Of a stretch of 64,000 nucleotides of DNA, positions 38,761 to 46,827 are shown piece by piece (position 1 is the first letter of the stretch; every line of letters starts with the position of its first letter). Position numbers and translations under genes: made by a program. The stretch lies in the NCBI RefSeq assembly GCF_001426245.1, contig NZ_LMCM01000009.1, forward strand, positions 186,001-250,000, in the 5' to 3' direction. A model generated the notes under the pieces. The model ran no database searches, was not told where the DNA came from, and saw only the letters and a program-made list of their open reading frames with translations. Origin of the DNA: Phycicoccus sp. Root101 (GTDB lineage: Bacteria; Actinomycetota; Actinomycetes; Actinomycetales; Dermatophilaceae).

Positions 38761-38844
38761 GTCTCCCTCAGGGTCTCACCGATTCAACGGCAGCGGCGAC
38801 CCGTTTATGTCCCCACCCCCTCGGTGGCCCTAGCGTTGGCCCCG

Positions 38845-39462
38845 ATGAACGACCACGACCACTACTTCACCGCCGAGCCGGTCAGCGCGGCGCAGCAGCG
38901 CTCCACGACCGTCGAGCTCGCCGGGCGCGAGGTCACCGTGCGCACCGCGGCAGGCATCTTCAGCCCCGACGGGATCGACAAGGGTACCGCTGTCCTCCTG
39001 CGGGAGGCACCGGCCCCGCCCCCGACCGGGGCGCTGCTCGACCTCGGCTGCGGCTGGGGCCCGATCACCCTGACCCTGGCCCTGCGGTCGCCCGGGGCGA
39101 CCGTGTACGGCGTCGACGTCAACGAGCGGGCCCTGGACCTGCTCCGCACCACCGCGGCGTCGCTGGACCTCGGTTCGGTGCACGCCTGCCGGCCCGGGGA
39201 CGTGCCCGCCGACCTGGAGTTCGCCGCGATCTGGTCCAACCCACCGATCCGGGTGGGCAAGGCCGTCCTGCACGACATGCTGCTCACGTGGCTCCCCCGC
39301 CTGGCGGTGGGCGGCGCCGCCTACCTCGTCGTGCAGAAGAACCTCGGCTCGGACTCGCTCCAGAAGTGGCTCGGTGAGCAGCTCCCTGCCGACGCGTATG
39401 TGGTGGGGCGCTTCGCCCTCGACAAGGGCTTCCGGGTCCTCGAGGTCCGCCGCACCGCCTGA
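38845..39462 (+). CDS. class I SAM-dependent methyltransferase (RsmC-type small domain)
   Basis: A 205-residue protein matching the methyltransferase small domain of RsmC/RlmG. Motif I is LLDLGCGWGPITLTLAL (around residues 62-78), motif II YGVDVNERALDLL, and motif IV NPPIRVGK in place of NPPF/Y, as in rRNA guanine N2-methyltransferases. The RsmC N-terminal duplicate is missing, so this is the single-domain actinobacterial form. The target is likely rRNA. It is divergent from hflX. Confidence 0.9.
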   Translation: MNDHDHYFTAEPVSAAQQRSTTVELAGREVTVRTAAGIFSPDGIDKGTAVLLREAPAPPPTGALLDLGCGWGPITLTLALRSPGATVYGVDVNERALDLLRTTAASLDLGSVHACRPGDVPADLEFAAIWSNPPIRVGKAVLHDMLLTWLPRLAVGGAAYLVVQKNLGSDSLQKWLGEQLPADAYVVGRFALDKGFRVLEVRRTA

Positions 39463-39513
39463 GAACACCCGTCGCCGGACGCGATCAGGGCCGCGGCTGC
39501 CCGAGCGGCGAGG

Positions 39514-40377
39514 CTAGACGAGTGAGGTGGTGCCGTCGGCCACGAGCAGCGCCGGTCCGGCGAGCTCGACGTGATGGTCCGGCAGCATCCGCACCTGGAG
39601 GCGGCCGCCGGGGACGTCGACCGTCCACGAGTCGCCCCGGTCGCCGGCCCAGAAACGGGTCGCGAGGGCTGCTGCCGCCGCGCCGGTGCCGCACGAGCGG
39701 GTCTCCCCGACCCCGCGCTCATGCACCCGCATCCGGATGTGCCCGGCTCCCATGGGCCGGACGAACTCGATGTTCGTGCCGTGCTCCGGCTCCGGGTTGA
39801 CCACGGGCCCGTGGAACAGGTCGAGCGCGTCGAGGTCGACCGCCTCGGGCAGGGCCACGACGGTGTGCGGGTTGCCGAGGTCGAGCGTCAGGGCCGACAG
39901 CGGTTCGTGTCCGTCGAGGTGCACCAGGGCGTCGAACCCCTCGGCGTCCGCGATCTGCGGCTGGGCGAGGCGCCACGTGCCGAGGTCGACGGCGATGAGG
40001 TCGGGTCGCTCGAACCGGACGACCTTCACCCCGGCACGGGTCGCGATGGCGAACTCGTCAGCCGTCTCCAGGCCTTCGCGACGCAGGTAGGCGGCGAACA
40101 CGCGGGTGCCGTTGCCGCACATCTCGGCGATGCTGCCGTCGGCGTTGCGGTAGTCCATGAACCACCGGGCGGCACTCGCCTGCTCGAGCACCTCGGGTTC
40201 GGAGGCGAACGACGTCGGGACCACCCGGATGACCCCGTCGCCACCGATGCCGGCGCGGCGGTCGGCGAGCCGGGCGGCCTGCTCGGCGGTGATCGGGCGG
40301 GCCCCCTCGAGGTCGGGCACCAGGACGAAGTCGTTCTCGGTCCCGTGTCCCTTGGTGAAGGGGGTCTGGTCAGCCAT
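39514..40377 (-). CDS. dapF: diaminopimelate epimerase
   Basis: DapF converts LL- to meso-diaminopimelate for lysine and peptidoglycan. The 287-residue enzyme has both catalytic cysteines: MCGNGTR in the N-terminal half and RSCGTGAAAA in the C-terminal half. It starts MADQTPFTKGHGTENDFVLV. The ATG overlaps the miaA stop by 8 nt; a GTG nine bases upstream is an alternative. With asd at 1.5-2.6 kb it is the second gene of the DAP route in the window. Confidence 0.96.
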   Translation of the reverse strand: MADQTPFTKGHGTENDFVLVPDLEGARPITAEQAARLADRRAGIGGDGVIRVVPTSFASEPEVLEQASAARWFMDYRNADGSIAEMCGNGTRVFAAYLRREGLETADEFAIATRAGVKVVRFERPDLIAVDLGTWRLAQPQIADAEGFDALVHLDGHEPLSALTLDLGNPHTVVALPEAVDLDALDLFHGPVVNPEPEHGTNIEFVRPMGAGHIRMRVHERGVGETRSCGTGAAAAALATRFWAGDRGDSWTVDVPGGRLQVRMLPDHHVELAGPALLVADGTTSLV

Positions 40378-41311
40378 GCCCACCATTGTCCCTGATCGCC
40401 GCCCGTACCGCGGCCAGCGCCCGCGCCGTGAGGTCCTCGCGGTCCGCGATCCCGGCGTCGAGCCAGTGGATCCGGTGGTCCGGACCGAACCACGACTCCT
40501 GGCGGCGCGCGAACCGGCGGGTGAGCGTGACGGTCTCCTCCCTCGCCTGGGCGCCGTCGAGCCGGCCGTCGAGCTCGGCGAGGGCCTGGGCGTACCCCAG
40601 GGCCCGTGACGCGGTCCGACCCTCCCGGAGCCCGACCCGGGCGAGGTCCCGCACCTCGTCGAGCAGACCGTGCTCCCACATGGCGTCCACGCGCGTGGCG
40701 ATGCGGGCGTCGAGCTCGGGACGGGCCACCCTCAGCCCCACGACCACGGTGGGCTGCACGAACTCACGCCGCGGCATCGTCGCCGAGAACGGCCGTCCGG
40801 TGAGCTCCACGACCTCGAGCGCGCGCACCATACGGCGGACGTTGTTGGGCTCGATCTGTCGCATCGCCACGGGATCCACGGCACGCAGCCGCTCGGCCAT
40901 CGCGGCGGCACCGAGCTCTGCCGCTTGCGCCTCGAGCCGCGCGCGCACTGCCGGATCGGTCGGAGGGATCTCGAGGACGTCGAGCGCCGCCCGGACGTAC
41001 AGCCCCGACCCGCCGACGACGACCGGGTGGTGGCTACGCGACTGGATCGCGGCGAGGTCCTCGCGCGCCGACGCCTGGTACGCCGCCACCGAGGCCTCGT
41101 CGGTCACCTCGAGGACGTCCAGCTGGTGGTGGGGTATGCCGCGCCGCTCGGTCGGAGCCAGCTTGGCCGTGCCGATGTCCATCCCCCGGTAGAGCTGGCT
41201 GGCGTCCGCGTTGACGACCTCGCCGCCGAGGGCTTCGGCCAGGTCGAGGCCGAGGTCGGACTTGCCGGTCGCCGTGGCGCCGACGACAGCGACGACCAGG
41301 GGTCGCGTCAC
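40370..41311 (-). CDS. miaA: tRNA dimethylallyltransferase
   Basis: MiaA adds a dimethylallyl group to A37 of tRNAs that read UNN codons. The 313-residue protein has the P-loop GATATGKSDLGLDLAE, DASQLYRGMDIGTAK, and IPHHQLDVL. Its product is the substrate of MiaB, encoded two genes upstream. It ends inside the start of dapF and begins 10 nt after def. Confidence 0.97.
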   Translation of the reverse strand: MTRPLVVAVVGATATGKSDLGLDLAEALGGEVVNADASQLYRGMDIGTAKLAPTERRGIPHHQLDVLEVTDEASVAAYQASAREDLAAIQSRSHHPVVVGGSGLYVRAALDVLEIPPTDPAVRARLEAQAAELGAAAMAERLRAVDPVAMRQIEPNNVRRMVRALEVVELTGRPFSATMPRREFVQPTVVVGLRVARPELDARIATRVDAMWEHGLLDEVRDLARVGLREGRTASRALGYAQALAELDGRLDGAQAREETVTLTRRFARRQESWFGPDHRIHWLDAGIADREDLTARALAAVRAAIRDNGGHG

Positions 41312-41321
41312 CGGTACGACG

Positions 41322-41918
41322 TCACAGGTCGTGGTCGTCGGGTGCGTCGTGGCCGAAGGGGTCCGGATCGACCCCGGGCATCCAGCTGCTGCCGGGCTTG
41401 CCCCAGCCGGCCTTCTTCGTGGCCTTGCGCGCCTTCTTGCCCCACTTGTCGTTGAGCCGGTCGACGTAGAGGAAACCGTTGAGGTGGTCGTACTCGTGCT
41501 GCATGCACCGCGCGAACCATCCCGAGGCCTCGAACGCGATCTCGTTGCCCTCGCCGTCGAACCCGGTCACCGTGGCGAGCTCACCCCGCTTGAGCGGGAA
41601 GCTCTCCCCCGGTACCGAGAGGCAGCCCTCCACCTCCTCGTGCGGGTCGGGGTCCTCCTGGGCCGGCTTGCTCGGGCTGACGAACGGGTTGACGATCACG
41701 CCCCGCGTCGGGACGTCGTCGTCGTTGTCCATCTGCCAGGTGAACACCCGCAGCCCGACTCCGATCTGCGGAGCCGCGAGGCCGACACCGTTCGCGGCGT
41801 CCATGGTCTCGAACATGTCGGAGATGAGCTCGGCGAGGTCTGCGTCGAACGCCGTCACGGGTTCGGCACGTCGGTGGAGCACGGGCTCCCCGAGGATCAC
41901 GATGGGCCGGATCGTCAT
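41322..41918 (-). CDS. def: peptide deformylase
   Basis: A 198-residue metalloenzyme that removes the formyl group from new proteins. All three motifs are present: GVGLAAPQIG, EGCLSVPG and QHEYDHLNG. A basic C-terminal tail (WGKKARKATKKAGWGK) and acidic end extend it beyond the core, as in actinobacterial type 1B/3 forms. It sits between miaB and miaA on the same strand with gaps of 21 and 10 nt, which is not the commonest order. Confidence 0.96.
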   Translation of the reverse strand: MTIRPIVILGEPVLHRRAEPVTAFDADLAELISDMFETMDAANGVGLAAPQIGVGLRVFTWQMDNDDDVPTRGVIVNPFVSPSKPAQEDPDPHEEVEGCLSVPGESFPLKRGELATVTGFDGEGNEIAFEASGWFARCMQHEYDHLNGFLYVDRLNDKWGKKARKATKKAGWGKPGSSWMPGVDPDPFGHDAPDDHDL

Positions 41919-41939
41919 GCGGAGGAGTCTTCCAGATCG

Positions 41940-43463
41940 TCAGCCGCAGGCGGGTGCGGGTGCGGGTGCCGCGGCGGGTCGGCCGACGCCGGGCATGCCG
42001 AGCGAGACCGCCGGCTTCCCGGGCACCGGGGAGTCCTGCAGCGCGGCCCACGCGTCGCCACCGGCGGTGCGGCGCACCGACCAGGCGCCCCCCTCCAGGG
42101 CGGCGTCGGCGACGAGGTGGTGCGGGGCGCCATACGTGACCCCGACGGTGACCAGGTCGCCCGGGCGGGGGCGCTCGGCACCCTCGGGCACGGCGAAGTG
42201 GACCAAGCGGTTGTCGCGTGCACGGCCGGAGAGGCGGTGGGTCGCGGTGTCCTTGCGACCTTCGCCGGTCGCCACGAGCACCTCGACCTCACGGCCCTCG
42301 AGGCGACGGTTCTCCGCCCAGGAGACCTCCTCCTGCACGGCGAGCAGGCGCATGTAGCGCTCCTGCACCACGGCCTTCGGCAGCTGGTCGGGCATGGTCG
42401 CGGCCGGTGTGCCGGGGCGGATGGAGTACTGGAACGTGAACGCGCTCGAGAACCGTGACTCGCGCACGACGCGCAGGGTCTCCTCGAAGTCGGCCTCGGT
42501 CTCGCCCGGGAAGCCGACGATGATGTCGGTGGTGATCGCGGCGTCCGGGATCTGCGCGCGGACCTTGTCCAGGATGCCGAGGAACTTGGCGCTGCGGTAG
42601 GAGCGGCGCATCTCCTTGAGGACGCGGTCGGACCCCGACTGCAGGGGCATGTGCAGGCTGGGCATGACGTTGGGGGTCTCGGCCATCGCGGCGATGACGT
42701 CGTCGGTGAACGCAGCCGGGTGAGGGCTGGTGAAGCGCACCCGCTCCAGGCCCTCGATCTCGCCACAGGCCCGCAGGAGCTTGCCGAACGCCAGCCGGTC
42801 GCCGAACTCCACGCCGTAGGTGTTGACGTTCTGGCCGAGCAGGGTCACCTCGACGACGCCCTGCTCGACGAGCGCCTTCACCTCGGCGAGGACGTCGCCC
42901 GGACGGCGGTCGGCCTCCTTGCCGCGCAGGCTCGGGACGATGCAGAACGTGCAGGTGTTGTTGCAGCCCACCGAGATCGAGACCCAGCCGGCGTAGGCGG
43001 AGTCACGCCGCGTCGGCAGCGTCGACGGGAAGACCTCGAGGCTCTCGAGGATCTCGACCTGCGCCTCGCGGTTGTGGCGGGCCCGCTCGAGCAGCGCCGG
43101 GAGGCTGCCGATGTTGTGGGTGCCGAACACGACGTCCACCCAGGGCGCCCGCTCGACGATGGTGGCGCGGTCCTTCTGGGCCATGCACCCACCGACCGCG
43201 ATCTGCATGTCGGGGTTCGCGGTCTTCTCGGGTCGCAGCTGGCCGAGGTTGCCGTACAGCTTGTTGTCGGCGTTCTCGCGCACGGCGCAGGTGTTGAACA
43301 CGACCACGTCCGCGGCGGAGGGGCGGTCGCCCGCGGGCACGCTGTTGACGTCGACGTACCCGGCCGTCTCGAGCAGGCCGGCGAGGCGCTCGGAGTCGTG
43401 CACGTTCATCTGGCACCCGTGGGTGCGCACGTCGTAGGTCTTCTGCGTCGTCTGTGTGGTCAT
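41940..43463 (-). CDS. miaB: tRNA-2-methylthio-N6-dimethylallyladenosine synthase
   Basis: MiaB adds a methylthio group to i6A37 in tRNA using two Fe-S clusters. The 507-residue protein has the UPF0004 domain with C17 ([14 protein letters not shown]), [10 protein letters not shown] and GGCMAQ, then the radical-SAM motif [18 protein letters not shown] (C-x3-C-x2-C) and a C-terminal TRAM domain. An Ala/Pro-rich tail ends it. The ATG at 43463 fits the family. Confidence 0.97.
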   Translation of the reverse strand: MTTQTTQKTYDVRTHGCQMNVHDSERLAGLLETAGYVDVNSVPAGDRPSAADVVVFNTCAVRENADNKLYGNLGQLRPEKTANPDMQIAVGGCMAQKDRATIVERAPWVDVVFGTHNIGSLPALLERARHNREAQVEILESLEVFPSTLPTRRDSAYAGWVSISVGCNNTCTFCIVPSLRGKEADRRPGDVLAEVKALVEQGVVEVTLLGQNVNTYGVEFGDRLAFGKLLRACGEIEGLERVRFTSPHPAAFTDDVIAAMAETPNVMPSLHMPLQSGSDRVLKEMRRSYRSAKFLGILDKVRAQIPDAAITTDIIVGFPGETEADFEETLRVVRESRFSSAFTFQYSIRPGTPAATMPDQLPKAVVQERYMRLLAVQEEVSWAENRRLEGREVEVLVATGEGRKDTATHRLSGRARDNRLVHFAVPEGAERPRPGDLVTVGVTYGAPHHLVADAALEGGAWSVRRTAGGDAWAALQDSPVPGKPAVSLGMPGVGRPAAAPAPAPACG

Positions 43464-43560
43464 CGCACCGGCAAGGGTACGTGGTGCCGGCGTTCCCGGG
43501 CGTCGCGCTCCCCCATGTCCACGGCGTGGGCTCCCCGGGTGGCCGGTTGACGACGGGCGG

Positions 43561-44349
43561 TCAGCTGCGGATGCGGCGCAGGTCGGCCAGGACGGGTGGC
43601 AGGGCCACCGCGAGCAGCACCACGGCCGGGACGAGCAGCACGGGAAAGCCGATCGCGAGGTAGCCCGCTGCACCGACGAGCCCGCCGACGAAGAACAGTC
43701 CGACGAGCACCGAGAGCATCGACAGCTTCGACAGGTCGGCCCGCACCGGCTCCAGCCCGGCGCGCCGGCTGCGGTAGACGAGCTTGCCGAGCTCGATCCC
43801 GATGTCGGTGACCATGCCGGTCACGTGCGTGGTCCGGATCTGGGCCTGCGAGATCTTGGTGATGATGGCGTTCTGCAGGCCCATGGTGAAGCAGAGCACG
43901 GCCACGAACACCATGGTGCGGTGGCGCCACACCAGCAGGTCGGCCGCGCCACCGAAGACGAGCACGAGCAGAGCCTCGACGACCAGGACGTTCGCGTACC
44001 TCCCCCGCAACCCGCGACGACGGCCCCAGTTGAACAGGACGGCGCAGGCCATCGCCCCGAGGACGAACGACCCGATCGCCAACAGCCCCACCCCGACCAC
44101 CGAGTAGGCCCCGAGCACGAGGTGGTCCGCCACCGATGCGGTGAGCCCGGTCATGTGCGAGGTGTAGACCGAGACCGCGACGAAGCCGACGGAGTTCAGC
44201 GTGCCCGCGATGAGGGCGAGCAGGTTGGCCAGGTGGCGGTTGGCCTGCTCGGAACGCGCGGCGTCGGCGGCCCCGACCAGGTGGGCCCGGGCACGCCGAG
44301 CCAGGCTCGACCGAGCTTGGCTCGGCCGGACGTGCGGCAGGGGCTCCAC
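43561..44349 (-). CDS. YoaK/DUF1275 family membrane protein
   Basis: A 262-residue integral membrane protein with about six helices. It has the family pattern [27 protein letters not shown], seen in pieces here as NSVGFVAV and SHMTGLT, and the later [11 protein letters not shown] with THVTGMVTD. The family function is unknown. The GTG start lies 56 bp after recX, on the same strand. Confidence 0.88.
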   Translation of the reverse strand: MEPLPHVRPSQARSSLARRARAHLVGAADAARSEQANRHLANLLALIAGTLNSVGFVAVSVYTSHMTGLTASVADHLVLGAYSVVGVGLLAIGSFVLGAMACAVLFNWGRRRGLRGRYANVLVVEALLVLVFGGAADLLVWRHRTMVFVAVLCFTMGLQNAIITKISQAQIRTTHVTGMVTDIGIELGKLVYRSRRAGLEPVRADLSKLSMLSVLVGLFFVGGLVGAAGYLAIGFPVLLVPAVVLLAVALPPVLADLRRIRS

Positions 44350-44405
44350 GACTGCAGCCTAGGTGCGTGCGCGGACCTGTCCGCCCACTCGCAGGACCTG
44401 GTCAC

Positions 44406-45053
44406 TCAGTCGCGTTGGTGCTCCTGCGCCTGCGCCAGGGCGTCGCGGATGACGGCCATCGACAGGTCGGCCGGGTACCCCTTGCGGGCCAGCATCCCGG
44501 CCAGCCGGCGCTTCTGCACGAGCACGTCGAGCCCGTGCATGGAGCGCAGCTTCTTGGCGACGAGGCGCTCGGCCTGGTCGCGTTCGGCATTCGGGTCGAT
44601 CGCGTCGAGCGTGGCTCGGGCGGTCTCGTCGTCGACTCCCTTGGTCCGCAGCTCGCGGGCCAGGGCGCGCTTGGCCAGTCCACGACCGGCCTGCTGCGAC
44701 CGCACCAGCATGCCTGCGAACGCCTCGTCGTCGATCAGGCCGACCTCGGTCATCCGGTCGAGCACGGCCTCGGCGACGTCGTCGGGGCACTCCCGCTGCT
44801 TGAGCTTGTCGCGCAGCTGCTTGCGGCTCCGTGGCGCCATGGCCAGCTGCCGCAGCACGATCTGGCGGGCGACGTCGTGGGCATCCGGCTCGGAGTCGCG
44901 TGTCTGCAGGTCGCTCTCGGGGTCACCGGGGATGGGTTGCCAGGCCTTCGAGCGGCGCGGGCGGCGGGCGGGCTCGGGTGCTGCCGGGCCGGACGACGCT
45001 GCGGCAAGGGCGGCCTCGAGGGCAGCCCTTGCCGCAGCGTGTCGATCAGTCAT
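44406..45053 (-). CDS. recX: RecA regulatory protein RecX
   Basis: RecX (215 residues) binds RecA filaments and limits their activity. The three-helix repeats are visible: ARQIVLRQLAMAPRSRKQLRDKL, in part, then VLDRMTEVGLIDDEAFAGML and AKRALARELRTKGVDDETA. A Pro/Arg-rich N-terminal 50 residues precede them. It follows recA by 33 nt and is probably co-transcribed. Confidence 0.94.
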   Translation of the reverse strand: MTDRHAAARAALEAALAAASSGPAAPEPARRPRRSKAWQPIPGDPESDLQTRDSEPDAHDVARQIVLRQLAMAPRSRKQLRDKLKQRECPDDVAEAVLDRMTEVGLIDDEAFAGMLVRSQQAGRGLAKRALARELRTKGVDDETARATLDAIDPNAERDQAERLVAKKLRSMHGLDVLVQKRRLAGMLARKGYPADLSMAVIRDALAQAQEHQRD

Positions 45054-45086
45054 GCGGGTTCAGTCGTCGGTCGGGTGAGCCGCGGC

Positions 45087-46157
<1,071 letters not shown>

Positions 46158-46313
46158 CGTTCCTTCTTTCCATGTCGAGTCGGGCGCGCCTGCCTTCGAC
46201 CCGGTCGCTGTCAGCTGCTGTCGGGTCAGACGCTAGGTGTCTCCACCGACAGCCGTCCCGGGCCGGTCTGCGGCCTGTGGACGGTGGTCCTGCGGGGGTT
46301 CCACCTGTGGACG

Positions 46314-46342
46314 AACATACCGAACATCTGTTCGAAGTCCGA
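46314..46342 (-). promoter_or_regulatory. SOS (LexA) box within the probable recA promoter
   Basis: CGAACATCTGTTCG (46321-46334) is a perfect palindromic actinobacterial SOS box (core GAAC-N4-GTTC). On the minus strand TCGGAC (46342-46337) and TATGTT (46319-46314), 17 nt apart, could be -35 and -10, placing LexA in the spacer. The box is also 85 bp upstream of the divergent EACC1 gene. The rest of this 262-bp gap shows a possible plus-strand -10, TAGCAT at 46378-46383. Confidence 0.85.
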
Positions 46343-46419
46343 CACGACACGCGCGACACGCCGCGGGTCGGCAGCAGTAGCATCGGTGGTGCAGGGAACA
46401 CGAGCCAGGAGGCGGGCCG

Positions 46420-46827
46420 ATGGAGCCCACGGTGCACCTGACGCTGGCCGAAGCCGGGTCCGACCGGACCCGTCTCGACCAGCTCGCCCGGCTGCTGCGT
46501 GACGAGCTCGGGCAGCTCGACGGCGCGGACGTGCGCCCCGGCCCGTCGCAGCACGCTCCTCCCGGCGCCCGCGGTGTCGACGCCCCCACCGTGAGCACCC
46601 TCGTCGTGGCCCTCATGGGGTCCGGCGGCCTCACCGCCCTGGTCGCGGCGGTCCGGGCCTGGCTCGACCGCGGTCACGAGGCGCCGCGCAGCATCCACCT
46701 CGAGCTCGAGGGTGACGTCCTCGAGCTGTCCGGTGCGACCCCGGCCGAGAACGACCGGCTGGTCTCCCTCTTCCTGGCCCGCCACGCAGGGAAGGCGCCG
46801 TCGTGGACGGCCGACGCACCGCCCTGA
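46420..46827 (+). CDS. EACC1-like effector-associated protein
   Basis: A 135-residue protein resembling effector-associated constant component 1 (EACC1), which accompanies caspase-, trypsin- and other effector proteins in predicted bacterial conflict systems. What shows this is the layout: a short beta/alpha N-terminus (HLTLAEAG...LDQLARLLRDEL), then a hydrophobic segment VSTLVVALMGSGGLTALVAAV (residues 58-78) with GSGG at 67-70, AWLDRGHE, and a final beta hairpin-helix unit LELEGDVLELSGATPAENDR. GGAGG is 8 nt before the ATG. Its end overlaps the caspase gene by 25 nt, so the two are coupled. Family assignment rests on pattern memory, not a search. Confidence 0.75.
   Translation: MEPTVHLTLAEAGSDRTRLDQLARLLRDELGQLDGADVRPGPSQHAPPGARGVDAPTVSTLVVALMGSGGLTALVAAVRAWLDRGHEAPRSIHLELEGDVLELSGATPAENDRLVSLFLARHAGKAPSWTADAPP

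Noticed and set aside
46158-46419. A riboswitch or small RNA in the recA-EACC1 gap
   Set aside because: Apart from the SOS box and promoter-like hexamers I see no conserved stem arrangement or terminator hairpin.
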